Below, one piece after another: positions 10,439 to 22,344 of a DNA stretch of 64,000 nt. Under the pieces are notes generated by a model. It was not told the origin of the DNA. It did no database searches and was given only the letters and a program-made list of their open reading frames with translations. Position numbers and translations under genes: made by a program. The first letter of the stretch is position 1, and every line of letters begins with the position of its first letter. The DNA is from Pleurostoma richardsiae (taxonomy: Eukaryota; Ascomycota; Sordariomycetes; Calosphaeriales; Pleurostomataceae): the NCBI GenBank assembly GCA_030052745.1, contig JANBVO010000012.1, positions 186,001 to 250,000 of the forward strand, read 5' to 3'.

Positions 10439-13400
10439 TCACGACATTTTGGCCTCTACTTTCTCAATCAGGTCACCTCCTATCCTTGCAATCTCGGCCA
10501 ACATAGCATCGCGATTGACCTCGACAATGTCGTCCTCTTCCTCTCTGTCATCACTATTCTTCGTCACACTCCTGACAGGCTTGAAAGAGCAAGGCAGATT
10601 GACCCGGAAGGACCGTCTTTGGATCTGGGGATTCCAGACGCCAGAGATGATCGAATCATCCTCGCCTCCGTGAAAAAAGACCACCGGCCCTGCATAGAGT
10701 CCATTCAGCTGCTTGAGGAGTGTTCTGACTGGATGCTGAGGGACTGGGAGAGGCGTCTTCCCGATTCTTGCGTCCAGATTCTTGAAGTGGGAATGCTTAG
10801 TACCATCGTCTCCTCGAAGCACGTTTTTGATGATCTTCATGTCCAAATGAACCTGGAAATCATACTCTTTGAGGGACGGTTGGAACAACGCTCTCGGGTC
10901 CAGCTCCACCCCCTTCTCCCTGACCAGCTTACTGGCTGACCTAGCCAGAGCGGTCATCCTTGTAGCCACAACCTTGGACGGGGTTGGCTCCCCTCCGCTC
11001 GTGGTATATGCGGTGCCACTGGCGTCGTGAGGCGTCGCAACAAAGAGAGTGATGCGGTTCATGTTCGGATCAATCTTCCTCCAGGCTTCGAGTCTTGTCT
11101 CAATGGCAGCCTGGTCTTCCGCTGACAGATCCTCCGAGGAATCGATGATGAGAGGGTCTGCTCTCCAGTCCCATCTTGCTAGAAAAAGGAGTGTACGAAG
11201 GAAGCCAGTCATGGCGCTCGACGGTGCTTGCCATGGATGAGGGACAAGGAAGTTGTACAAGGTCACGAGCTCCACAAACTCTTCCTGGAAATGGAACGCG
11301 AGGAGCTTGTGGAAATTGAACCACTGCTTCACCAAGCGTATCGTGGGCGACAAAGCGGGAAACCGAGTGCAGAAGGTTGAGATGGTTTGCGTATGGCGGG
11401 GGATGTGAGTGTAAAGCCTCCTTAAAGTCCCTAGGAGCTGGGCAGCTTCGGTCTTGACATGTTGCTCTAGAGTCTTGTCTCTCGTTCGCCTTTCGAGCAA
11501 GTCCTCTTCCAGATCGCTATGTATCCTCAACCGGAAGGCAGCACCGCTCTCGTATACCACGTCTAAGAAGGCCAAGTTCTCGATTTCCGTCTCGGCATCC
11601 TCCAAACCGACATGAGTGATGACACCCGGTTTCGCGTCCTCTAAAAGAGTGCCGATCATGAGCAGGAAGGCAACTTTAGTCCGTTGAATCGCGGCGAGGT
11701 TGTCGGGCCATTTCCCGGATGCCTCAAAGAAAATGACGGTATCCATGGGCCGGACAGGACTCTTGGTTGAACCTAGATGTGGCGGGCGGACAGATGCGGA
11801 TCGCAGCTCGGCTGCAGCTGGCACAAGTTGCCTAACATGAAGTGGAAGACCCTCCAAATCTCGTACATCCCGCTCGAACTCTTGAAAGGCTTGCTTCGCA
11901 GCGGTGAAAGCTCCCGCATCGGATTGCTTGATGGGTACTACTGGCAGGAATCCCTTGCCGTAGAAGGAAACATGCCCTTCATCGAGGCGCAGGTGCAGCT
12001 TCAAGATATAGCGCATGATCTCCTCGCAGAGATCGAAGGCATTCGTCTTCGTCCAGATCAAGCTTTCGAGGATGCTTCCATCCTTGAATCTTCTGAGTTC
12101 GGCTTTCTCACCCCAAAACTGGCGGAAACGTTTTGCTTCCTTCTTCTCCTCCACAGACGGACCATGGTCCACTTGCCGGGACATCGTAGCCTGGTCAAAA
12201 ACAACACCGACTTGGATCGCCGAAGAGCGCGCTTTAGGCGATTCTCCTAGCGTCCATGATGAAGCCCCAGGGAACTGGATATGCACAAGCTGCGCTCTAT
12301 CGCCAAGAGCCCGTCTGAGAACACTGAACAATCGATTGCTGAAGGACCAAGCAGAACCGCGATAGTCCGAACCTTCCTGTGCTTGGCCGTCATTCTCTAC
12401 AGTAGCTAGTAGGTCGTAAGTTAGTAGTGGCACATCGGCTCTTGCGATGAAGGTTGGATTGAACTGGTCAACTGAGCTCTTGTCCAGTAGAGAGTGTGTC
12501 CGCTTAGCATGCTGGTGCAATGAAACAGCCGACCAAAGGCTCATCTTGAACGCAAGATTTAGTTGCCGCGCTGCGTCAAACAAGACAGGCCCCGTGTCAC
12601 GAGATGCTTCTGTGCCATCTGCGGAGGCACCAAGAATAGCTGGCTTTTTCGAGAAGTCTGTCACAGACAAGAACTGGGTCGTGGCCTTGAAAAGCTGAGT
12701 GCTACTGAGGGAAGAGGACAGAGGTGGTGCACCCTTCCGACCACCTCCTTGCAGGAGCATGGCGGTCAGGACAGCCCATTCAAAGTGGCCGAATCCCCCT
12801 TGAGAGACAGGACCGCCAAAACCTCGTTGTTGGAGCCAGACACGACCTAACATACAAGCGTCCCTGAACGAGGGGCATTCTTTTTCTGTCTTCCGGAGAA
12901 GCTTAAGATAGGACAGAAAAGAGCTCTCGGCCTTCAACGTGGAGTTGTAAAACGGTGTTGATGGTGGTGTATCCTTCTCTTCGGAGCCATGGTTCCGAAT
13001 GCAGATCTTAGTCGGTAGGAGTTTTTGATGCGGGAACAATGCTTCAGGGGCGCATGGAATAACGCGTATGCGGTATTCCGAAGACTTCGCGTTTCCGCCG
13101 TTCGCAGTGCCATTCGTTCCTTTACTACCTTGACCGTCCGCAGTCTTCCTTCGCAAAGACAGCACAGGTAGAAGAGTGTTGCCGTTTAGGTATTCAAATG
13201 TAGGCTCCGCATCATGCCCGAGATCTTGTAGAATACCGGCTGCAAGATTGGCAAGATAGTACGCTCTCTTGTAGAAGTACCTGAGGTCCAAAAAATCCTT
13301 CTCTTGGAATATTCCCTTGGGCATCTCCACTATCATGTCTATGGCAGGATCTTTCTGCGCTCGGACAATGGTCTGGAGGACGTAGCTGCCAACCACATTG

Positions 13401-13816
13401 GAATGAGAGGGCTTGGCGAAGGAGACCTTGTATTGGGAGTCTTTGGCTGGCCTGGGTTCAGGGTATGGAACCACGATATGATGTTTCTTCTCGAATCGCG
13501 CAGTAGCTTCTTGCACCTTTTCGATATGTCAGACACCGCAACAAGCCAACATCGCACAGGCAGAGCTTACTGGAATAGGGTCATGTGGCTTTATCGACTC
13601 AATCGCATTTTTGATCCGATGTAGAAGGTCGTCAGCACCGGCAAAGGTGTTCCCATAGTCCACCCGGACTTCCTTCAGTAGCTCCTCCGTCTCGAGAATG
13701 AATGTACTGGGCCGGTACATGCCCGCTGAGCTTGCGGACATGAGGCTCAAGCCATCCCGAGGAGCAGCAGGATCTTGATGATCCAGCTTTCGCCTCTTCG
13801 ATGGATTTGCATCCAT
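10439..13816 (-). CDS. utp22: UTP22/NRAP-type nucleolar protein (SSU processome)
   Basis: Exon 1 (13816-13571) encodes 82 residues with a basic start (SKRRKLDHQ), and exon 2 (13516-10439) encodes about 1025 more. The intron uses GTAAGC and an acceptor at ATCGAAAAG, phase 0, giving about 1107 aa; yeast Utp22 is about 1240 aa. The Nrap family signature is clear: RVWLQQRGFGGPVSQGGFGH, then FWGEKAELRRFKDGSILESL in the second nucleotidyltransferase-like half. Utp22 works with Rrp7 and casein kinase 2 in the UTP-C module of the small-subunit processome, in 18S rRNA maturation in the nucleolus. Nrap domains look like polymerase-beta-type nucleotidyltransferases with a tRNA-NT fold that is thought to be inactive. 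The gene is divergent from ski3 with 377 bp between start codons. Confidence 0.92.
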
Positions 13817-14193
13817 ATCCTCTGCAGACCCGGCGGGGGCGATCCGTGGGGGGCTGGCGCAAGAGAACAGATCGCAAGGAAGCGCTCCTTCACCTAAAAT
13901 ATGCGTTGGATTTCCTTCATCGTACTCTAGAAATTCTTCAAAATTTCGAGGGCGATAAGGAACGGGTAATTGTTTATACCCTCCGAGACAGTCGATAAGC
14001 TACCTAGGTACCTAGGTATATGGTGGGGTTGACTGTTTAAAGGCGCCAAGTGGGCTGTGAGCTCATCGTGTCTCCGGTCAACAATCCGAGTATGACATAC
14101 CAAGGCACCTTCTCACAAAGTCCTGGTTGACATATTTCCCTTCTCAATTCTATCACAGAGCGATGAGCCGATAGTCATAGCGGTCTCGTCACT
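13817..14193. promoter_or_regulatory. shared divergent promoter of utp22 and ski3
   Basis: This 377-bp spacer separates the start codons of two divergent RNA-metabolism genes, so it must hold both promoters and leaders. It contains a perfect 18-bp palindrome (14001-14018). No TATA box stands out. Confidence 0.6.
14001..14018. repeat. perfect 18-bp palindrome TACCTAGGTACCTAGGTA
   Basis: The sequence equals its own reverse complement and consists of overlapping CCTAGG and GGTACC words. It sits mid-spacer between utp22 and ski3. A related imperfect copy (CTACCTAGGTACCCAGCTAGG) occurs near 22512-22532 in the nif3/BolA spacer. Confidence 0.8.
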
Positions 14194-17100
14194 ATGTCAG
14201 GCACCAAGGCTGCCCTGAAGGCCATTGGCGAGGCCGTTCGAGCACAGAAGTTTGACGACGCCATCCAGCAAGCTCAGGATTTCCTTCAAAAGGAGCAGAA
14301 GAACTACCAGGCGTAGGCTCCGTCCTTCTCATACCACAAACATGATGGCTGACAGCTGTATAGTCACATATTCCTCGCATTTGCGCTCGACAAGAAGAGT
14401 AAACTTGACGAAGCGCAGCAGGCATACGAGGCTGCCCGGCGCCTCAGGCCAACCGAGCCCTCAGCTTGGCAGGGATTGATCAAGTTGTTCGAAAGACAGG
14501 GTCCTAAGAAGCTGGGCCAGTATCAGGATGCGGCGCTCCATTTAGCGGAGATCTACCGCGACACTAACGACATACACAAATGTCAGGAAGTCGTCGATAA
14601 GTTTATCGACTTTGCTCGGATCCAGGGTGAGCGTCTACAGTACGCGGAGGCTTTGGAACTCATTCTCCCGGAGAGCCCCATCTATCTGACACTTGAGGGA
14701 CGTGTACCGCACCCTGCCAGAACTTACGAAACGGTCGCTCAAATTCTCGAGACAGAGGAGAAGAAGCGCATCAATACTCTTATTGGCGAGCGGCGAACGC
14801 GGATAGGAGCGAGGATCGGTGATGTAACCGTGGAAGTCAAGCGGGAAGTTCTGGGCCAGAGCAAACTGGGTCACATCTACGAGCAGTTGATCAACTGGTC
14901 AAATGACGATGATGTCCGGCGGCAATACGAGGAAAGGCTTCTCCAATTCCGCCATGACCGCTTGATGGTCTTTCCTCCGGGGCAAGAGAAATCTCAGGAA
15001 CTTGAAATGGTCCAGAAGCTAGCCGATGGCATGGTTATCATCAAACATCCTTTCAAGCTTGCCTGGGATATCGCCATCGACTGGAAGGATTTCAAGAGCA
15101 TCAAGGAGTGGGACGTGAATGTTTTGCGGGAATACTGTACCTTCTTCCCAGACAGTGACCTTTGCAGGGTCGTTACAGGCTTCCTGACTAGCGAGATCTC
15201 TCCATTTCCTAAACCTGTGGATGAACCAAGTCCATCCGCGGCAAATGGAGCGGCAGAGGACGAAAGCGAGGATGATGAGGAAGGGGGGGCCCCGACGTCG
15301 GTCATCCCGTTGACAGATGAGGACCGACTGATTATGATGACGGAAGGAATTACTACAGCCGACTCGTTGTTAGCTTATCGGTTGATGGGGGAGTACTACC
15401 AATATCTGCAAGAGCACGAGAGCAACGTCGAGCTGATGCGAAAGGCTCTGGATCTTTTGAATGGCGAGCGTACGAAAACAGGACTAAAGTTCAACAATAC
15501 CGAAGACGCCTTCCAGTTATATCTTGGCACGGCCCTGGTATTCTATCAGTCACCGAGGAATCATCAAGAAGCCAAGACGCTTTTTGACCAGGTTCTTGAA
15601 CGTGATCCAGCGTCTACTCCGGCACTGATCGGCGTTGGCCTCATATACGAGGAAGAGGAAGAGTATGAAGATGCCATCAGTTTCCTCAGTCGAGCTTTGG
15701 AGCGGGCTCCAGATAACCTCCGGGTCAGGACGGAGGCGGCCTGGGTGAAGGCCCTCAAGGGGGACTACAGCAACTGCAAAGAGGAGCTTGAGGCCTGTAT
15801 TCCCGACATTGCTGCAAAAGGCCCTTCTTCTAAAGAGCTCCTCGCAGAGACCCAGTACAGGTTGGGAATCTGCATCTGGAACCTGGACACGTCTAAAGCT
15901 GCGAGAAAAGACCGGCATGGTGCATATGCATATTTCCTCGATGCGTTGAGGAACAACCTTAATTTGGCACCCGCATACAGCAGCCTGGGCGTTTACTATG
16001 CCGACTACGCGAGTGACACCAAGAGAGCGAGACGATGCTTTCATAAAGCCGTCGAACTATCCCCGTCAGAGGTTGAGGCTGCCGAGAGGCTTGCGCGATC
16101 ATTCGCTGAAGACAGCGACTGGGACAGAGTCGAGCTCGTGGCCCAGCGAGTGGTCGACTCTGGAAAGGTCAAACCGCCACCAGGGTCGAAGAGGAAGGGG
16201 ATCAGCTGGCCATTTGCAGCCCTGGGAGTTGCCGAGCTGAACAAGCAAGACTTTTACAAGGCTATTGTTTCATTCCAGTCAGCTCTCAGGATGTCCCCGG
16301 AGGACTACCATGCTTGGGTGGGACTTGGGGAAAGTTACTACAGCTCAGGCCGGTACATCTCTGCTACGAAGGCGATACTTAACGCCCAAAGACTAGAAGA
16401 AGAAGCTGGAGCTGACAAGTTCGGTGATACCTGGTTCACCAAGTTCCTTCTTGCTAACGTCAAGAGAGAACTTGGGGAATATGACGACGCCGTCGCCCTA
16501 TACCAGGATGTTATCAACGGCCGGCCCGATGAAGAAGGCGTTGCGATAGCTCTGATGCAGACTTTGATTGACAGCGCCCTGGACTGCATCGAAAAGGGCC
16601 TGTTCGGCAAGTCTGTAGGTTTGGCCACCGAGAGTTTGATCTTCGCTACGAAGTCTCCCGAGAATATTCGGATCACGTTCAACTTTTGGAAAGTTATAGC
16701 GGATAGCTGCTCCATCTTCTCTAGTGTGCAGAGTCGCGTTACGGAGTTTCCAACAAAGCTGATCCGACGGCTCCTGAGCCCCGACGACAGCACACCTGGA
16801 TACGACTTGTTCAAAGAAACCGACGGTGTTGGTACTGGCGTAATTTTCGCGCAAGGCCTATTCGCAGATGACGAGAAAGTCGGCGTGGATCTAACTCGGA
16901 GTCTTCATGCAGCTATTCTTGCTAACAAGCGTGCCATAGAGGCTTGCTCTCACGATATCCACGCTCAGGCCGTGGCCTACTACAACTTGGGCTGGACCGA
17001 GCATCGCGCGCACACCTGCCTCCCTGCTGCTATGCGGAAGAAGGCGAGTCGATACTTGAAAACTGCTGTGAAGTGTTTCAAAAGAGCGATAGAGTTGGAA

Positions 17101-18504
17101 GCTGGAAACTCCGAGTTCTGGAATGCTCTTGGCGTCGTGACCAGCGAAATCAATCCAGCTGTCTCCCAGCATTCGTTCGTTCGTAGCCTCTATGTCAACG
17201 AGCGTGGCGTGCACGTATGGACGAATCTGGGCACTCTTGCTCTCCTCCAAAATGATCTCCAGCTGGCAAACGAGGCGTTTACAAGGGCTCAGTCAACAGA
17301 TCCTGATTATGCTCACGCATGGCTAGGCCAGGCTTTTGTTGCTCTCATGTACGGAGACGCAAAGGAGGCCCGAGGTCTCTTCACTCACGCTATGGACATT
17401 TCCGAGGCATCTTCCTTCATCACAAGACAGCAGTACTCTGTGTCTGTATTCGACTATGTCCTGTCGGCCCCACCAAATCTCCCGATTACCTCCTTGCTCC
17501 AGCCCATCTTCGCGCTTGGACAGTTGCGCGCACTGAGACCGCAAGACCCGGCGTATGGCCACTTGATGACTCTTTTCCAAGAGCGCGTCAACGATAGCCC
17601 CAGAGCGGTTCAGACCCTTGAGCATATATGCGAGACGCTCGAGGCAGACTACGAGGCAACTGAATCAGCAGAATCGCTTAAGCGCTTTGCATTGGCCAAA
17701 ACTGACTTGGCGCGGTCATATCTGGCGTCGGGATCATACGACCAGGCGGTCGAATGTGGTGAAATGGCACTTCAGCTCAGCAGTGACGAGTCAGACAACG
17801 AGCTCAGCGCGGAAGAGCGTAAAAGAGCTAGGCTGTCAGCGCACCTGACAGTTGGACTTGCGCATTACTACAGCGACAATCCCGACGAAGCAGTGACATA
17901 CTTCAAGGCGGCGCTGGATGAGTCGGATCAAAACCCAGACGCCGTCTGCGTTTTGGCGCAGGTCCTCTGGGCCACTGGCACTGAGGAAGCGCGGGATGAG
18001 GCCCGCACGGTACTCTTCCAGGTCGTTGAGAAGCAGCCAGACCACGTCCAGTCGGTGCTGCTCCTGGGTGTGATAGCCCTGCTAGATGACGACGACGAGA
18101 CTCTCGAAGCAGTCATCTCGGAGATGCAGGGTCTCCGAACGAATAATAAGGTCATTCCTGTGGAACAGTCACAGATTGGAGATATACTGCAGGCGGTTGC
18201 GGCCCTCTCTGGCGACGACAATGAGACGGAGGTGCGCGCACAGGCACAGGCAGATATCATGCTCCATCCGTATTTGCCCCACGGATGGTCCAACCTCGTG
18301 GGTGTCTCGGAGGTTGATGATGAGTTTCCGGGAGAAATGGCAGTCAAGGTTGCCTCGAGAGCCATCCCGCCTCGGGGACAGCTGGACGCGGAATCCCTGG
18401 CAAGGGCTTGCGCGGGGACTGGCAGACCGGCCGACGCTCAGATCGGGATTTTCGTCGCGCCGTGGGTGCGAGATGGCTGGGACGCTCTTGCAGATGCTGT
18501 GTAG
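14194..18504 (+). CDS. ski3: SKI3, TPR scaffold of the Ski complex
   Basis: Exon 1 (14194-14312) and exon 2 (14364-18504) join through a 51-bp intron (GTAGGC...TATAG, codon split after two bases) to give about 1419 aa, matching Ski3 proteins. The N-terminus (MSGTKAALKAIGEAVRAQKF) begins the first TPR helix. Tetratricopeptide repeats continue through nearly the whole protein, for example GVGLIYEEEEEYEDAISFL, GLGESYYSSGRYISATKAIL and NLGTLALLQNDLQLANEAF. There is a short acidic linker (AEDESEDDEEGG) near residue 300. Ski3 holds the Ski2 helicase and two Ski8 WD proteins together in the cytoplasm and threads mRNA into the exosome for 3'-5' decay, including non-stop decay. No membrane or nuclear signal is seen. 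It is convergent with rmi1, with about 200 bp between the stops. Confidence 0.92.
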
Positions 18505-18709
18505 GTGGTTAACGATGTCATGCTGGAAATGTACAATGTTGAGGATGGCTCGGGTCCGCAGATCAGAGGTGTCGGCCTTGAATCCAGAAGAACGGATAGA
18601 TGCTATACGCGGCATGTCCGGCGGGAGTATGACATCAAAACCTCAGCATAGAAAATGATAGGAATATTTTGCTCACTCGTCAGGTATCATCCCGTGCTGC
18701 TGCTCGTCC

Positions 18710-19486
18710 TCAGTCTCTCCTATTCGCTCCCACGCTGTCTCGCAGCCGCGTAAGCCGCCCTTCTACCCAAGCCTTCTGCCACGCTTCCACCTTCCCGCCG
18801 AGAACGACGCACGTAGCCGGCTCCAGGAGGATCATCCCTCGCGCGACGGCCGCGCCGCTCTTCAGCAGCATCTTCTCCCCGATGTTGGTCCTGCCAATAC
18901 CGATCCTGTCGACGCGCTTCAGCTCCAGCGCAAACACCTTGTGGCCCTTGCAGTCCTGCAGCACGAGCTTGTGCGTCGCGTTCGCGGCGCTCGCGCCGCC
19001 CGCCTGCGCCGCCTGGCCCGTTCCCCGCCGCGCCGCAGGCCTCTGGTCCGGCGGCACGTCGCCCTCCTCCTCCTCCTCGGCGCCCTCGCCGCCGCCGGGG
19101 GGCGGCAGCCGCACGACCTCCCTGCCGCGGGTCTGCTCGCCGCGCTCGATGGCCTCGAGCTCCTCGACCTGGTCCCACCGGCTGCGCGAGAGGTTCTCGA
19201 CGTCGAGGACCTGCACGAAGACGTCGCGCGGTAGGCGGGCCTCCTTGACCTCCGGGCTGCCGAGGGTGCCATCCTGGGGCAGGCAGATGGATGGCACGGC
19301 GGCCGGGTCCAGCAGGCCCGGGGCGGTGAGGTCTGTGGCCAGGAGGCGGGTCTTGGCGGTCATGACGAGGGAGGGCAGGGGCGGCGGGTTGCGGCGGCTG
19401 GAGATGAGGGACTGGAGCCAGGCCTGTGAGGGGGGAGGCAGGTTCTGGGACTGGAGAGCGGTGCGGATCTGCGTGGAGAGGTCCAT
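18710..19486 (-). CDS. rmi1: RMI1, OB-fold subunit of the Sgs1/BLM-Top3 complex
   Basis: This is an intronless 258-aa protein, close to yeast Rmi1 (241 aa). The N-terminal helices (MDLSTQIRTALQSQNLPPPS) resemble the DUF1767/RMI1 start. A low-complexity linker rich in Gly, Glu and Pro (GGGEGAEEEEEGD) follows, and then the OB-fold core: HKLVLQDCKGHKVFALELKR and LKSGAAVARGMILLEPATC ending with VLGGKVEAW. Rmi1 stimulates Top3 with the RecQ helicase in dissolving double Holliday junctions in the nucleus. The acidic linker is inserted between strands of the fold, as in other filamentous fungi. GC-rich codon use creates a 296-codon antisense frame that is not a gene. It is divergent from vps51 with about 446 bp between starts and convergent with ski3. 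Confidence 0.85.
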   Translation of the reverse strand: MDLSTQIRTALQSQNLPPPSQAWLQSLISSRRNPPPLPSLVMTAKTRLLATDLTAPGLLDPAAVPSICLPQDGTLGSPEVKEARLPRDVFVQVLDVENLSRSRWDQVEELEAIERGEQTRGREVVRLPPPGGGEGAEEEEEGDVPPDQRPAARRGTGQAAQAGGASAANATHKLVLQDCKGHKVFALELKRVDRIGIGRTNIGEKMLLKSGAAVARGMILLEPATCVVLGGKVEAWQKAWVEGRLTRLRDSVGANRRD

Positions 19487-19932
19487 TTCTCTCTCTAATC
19501 TATGCCGGGATCAGCTAACTGTGCTGTTTGTCGGAGCGTATTGTCCTGCGTGGTCTTGAAAGTGTAGGTAATGAGGCTGGCAGGGAATATTTAGCTTCGT
19601 CGGGAGAAGGTCGCTAGTGTTGCACCAGCTGAACGGAGCCCCTGTATTTCGAGGCGGGAGGGCGCCGTTGGCGCTAACAGTCAGCCGCAACCAAGGAGCT
19701 CCACGTCATGTCTTGAGAGCTCCGGTGCTCTTTGCCTTATCCAAGGCCCTTACTTTAGCTGCACATCTTCACGCATTCCCGTATCTTCCATCCGCATAAC
19801 GCCGCTACAAACGCACATTGTACCTTTGCCAACAGAGAGGAGTCCTTGATCAAATGATACAAGCAAGAACCTGACATCCCTCTCCCCCGGCACAACCTCT
19901 TCTCGCTCGCGGTCCCGCCGCCGTCACCCACA
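19487..19932. promoter_or_regulatory. divergent promoter region of rmi1 and vps51
   Basis: This spacer of about 446 bp lies between two start codons. It has no open frame of note and no obvious TATA box. The last 60 bases before vps51 are C/T-rich and leader-like. Confidence 0.5.
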
Positions 19933-20980
19933 ATGTCCACCATCGCCTCCCCTCGCGATCCCTCGACGCCGCTCCCGCCGCGGCGCATCTCCACCCAAGC
20001 CGTGACGCCGACCTCCTCTTCCCGGCCGAGCCTCGACCTCCCCCGCTCCGCCAGCGGCTCGCCCAACCCCAACACCTCCACCACCCCCTCCGCCTCCTCC
20101 ACGCACCCCGCCGCCGCGGGCTCCCACTCCAAGCGCAGCAACCGCGCCGCCCTCCGCGAGTACTACAACCTCAAGAAGGCCGCCGCGGCGTCCTCCTCCG
20201 CCGGTGCCGGGGCCGGGGCTGGAGGCGCGGCCCTGCCGCTCGTGGAGGTCACCGACCCGCTGGGCCACCAGGAGCCGTCGTCGTACTCGGAGGTGCCGGC
20301 CTCGGAGCTGGACGCGCCGGGCTTCGACGCCGAGGCGTACGTGGCAGCGCGGCTGCGCGAAAGCGGCATGGAGGAGCTGCTGCGCACGTACACGCGCGTG
20401 CTGGGGGAGGTGCGCGCGCTGGACGCGGAGAAGAAGGCGCTCGTGTACGACAACTACAGCAAGCTGATCAGCGCGACGGAGACCATACGGAAGGTGGGAT
20501 TCCGCCGTCTCCTTCCCCTTTGCTCTCATGTTCCTTTTGGACGGCATACTGACTTTTGGACGGTGGTAGATGCGAGCAAATATGGATCCTCTGAACCCGA
20601 TGGCGTCGACGCTAGATCCGGCTATTGCGCAGATCTACTCGCAGGCGTCGTCGATCCGGGAAACGCTGCGGCAGTCAGTGCCGAAGCCAGAGGAGAAAAA
20701 GCAGGAGGATGATGCGGATACCACAGCGAGGAGGACCAGGACGAGAGAGCTGGCCATCGCGGCACTGGAGGCGCCGGACAGGATACGGAAGCTCGTGAGG
20801 GAAGGGAAGGCAGAGGAGGCAAGGAGAGAGTGGGAGCTTCCCAGAAAACTGCTGGACGCATGGAAGGAGAAGGGGCTTGGAGGCGGCGATGTTGATGCTT
20901 GTATAGCGGACGGCGAGGCGGCGCTAAGGGGAGAGGACAGCCCTGGCGGCTGGGACAACGGCCTCAGTAGATTGACTTGA
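19933..20980 (+). CDS. vps51: VPS51, GARP/EARP tethering complex subunit
   Basis: Exons 19933-20493 and 20570-20980 join in phase 0 to give about 323 aa. The N-terminal 70 residues are low-complexity Ser/Pro/Thr, followed by the conserved start of Vps51 (NRAALREYYNLKKA), FDAEAYVAARLRESGMEELL, and a coiled-coil stretch with YDNYSKLISATETIRKM spanning the exon junction. This last motif is diagnostic of the family. Vps51 joins Vps52, Vps53 and Vps54 at the trans-Golgi network and captures endosome-derived vesicles, binding the SNARE Tlg1 through its N-terminus. The downstream half is helical and charged (REGKAEEARREWELPRKLLD). The poly-Ala/Gly stretch near residue 90 is unusual but sits between conserved blocks. 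It is convergent with nif3, with a 182-bp gap. Confidence 0.88.
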
Positions 20981-21162
20981 CGTATACAACAGCGCACCAT
21001 AACTAAGCGATCACAATTTGGCGCTATATGGTGCATACCGAGATCCATCTTGTATTGCTGTGTCTGTTTGCATGTCTCCCTGATCCTTTCATTTTCACAG
21101 CAGTAACTCCTCGGCCCCGTACATCTCGTTATTCAGTTGCTCTCATATACACATACTATTAC

Positions 21163-22344
21163 TTACAGATCCCGTACATCCATGATGAAGAAAGGATCCG
21201 CATCCTCCTTGCTGACCACAACCCTCACGTCCCCCAGCTCGCTTTGCAGCAGCTTCAGCAGCGCCGGCTCCATACGCTCCGCCAGGAACTCCCGCTCCGA
21301 GTTGCTATGAAAAACGGTGATGACCACCCTCCCTTCCATCGTCGCCTTGAGCGCGTGGTGGTGCGTCATCTCTCCCGTGACGATCACGTCCGCGTTACAG
21401 CCGCTGAGAATGTCGAACCCCGAGCCCGCGCACACCGCGGCGCTCCTCGCCTCGAGCGTCTCCAGCGACGCCCGCCTCGGCAGGGCCATCATGACATGCC
21501 TTATCCCGCCGAGCCCCGTGGCCAACTTCTTGGCGATCTGGCTCACCTTTACCGGCGCTCTGTAGGAGAGCACGCGCCCGTACCCTGACCCCTCGAAGCC
21601 AGCCGGGGCGGGCCGCGACACGGGCTGCGCCACGCTGCGGCTGGCCTCAATACCGTCGAATTCGAGCATGTCGGCGAGCCAGTCGTTCAAGCCGCCCGGG
21701 GCGGCGTCGACGGCCGTGTGTGGGCAGTACACGGCAACGTTGTTCTGCGCCAGGTGCAGGAGTGTCCTCTGCTGGGGGTCATCGAGGGTAATGGACTTCA
21801 AACCACGGAATATAAAGGGGTCTGAGAGAGGTGATCAGCAGGACGGTCTCCACTAGGAGAGGAAGGCTCTGAGGAGCTGCTTCGGTGCCACAGCGATGCT
21901 TACGGTAGCTGACGATGACTGAAGCTTTTTCTTTTATGGCTTCATCTGCGACCTCTGGGGTCAGGTCGTTTGTCAGGAGGACAGTGTTTTGGACCTGGCC
22001 GCTCCGCTCAGTGTTTCCTAACAAAAGGCCGACGTTGTCCCACGCTGTATCGGCCAGTGTCTCTGGGTATCTGATACGTATCAGCTTGGGTGTCGACCTT
22101 CCAAGGGTAGTGCAGCTTACAGTGTGTTCATTGCCTTCACCACCGCCTTGGTGAATGAAGATGCCTGGGTGGTTGGTGTCTCCATGCTGCCAAAGGATCC
22201 TGTTGACTGTCTAGCTCTGTTACCCGGACAGACAAATGGGGAGGCAGGACCAGAATGAAAGGAGAGCAGGAGATGTGAATTTAGAGTGAGCTGTCTGCTG
22301 GATCGCAGGATTGACAGGCTTCTTTTAGCTGCCGTGCGGTTCAT
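21163..22344 (-). CDS. nif3: NIF3-family protein (DUF34, dinuclear metal binding)
   Basis: Three exons (22344-22121, 22070-21904 and 21821-21163) join cleanly to about 349 aa. Donors are GTAAGC twice; acceptors are GTATCAG and CTCTCAG. Conserved NIF3 blocks are DTAWDNVGLLLGN, IVSYHPFIFRGLKSIT (with the metal-ligand His), VAVYCPHTAVDAAPGGLNDW and the C-terminal GEMTHHHALKAT plus VFHSNSERE metal site. NIF3 proteins bind two metal ions; their substrate is still debated (GTP cyclohydrolase 1 type 2-like). The first exon encodes a 53-residue N-terminus rich in Arg and Ser with few acids, resembling a mitochondrial presequence, and then an in-frame second Met (METPTTQASS) where most orthologues would begin. 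It is divergent from the BolA-like gene. Confidence 0.9.

Noticed and set aside
18669-19559. 296-codon plus-strand frame across rmi1
   Set aside because: It lies antisense to the rmi1 gene, has Arg/Ser-rich composition typical of GC-driven shadow frames, and shows no domain.
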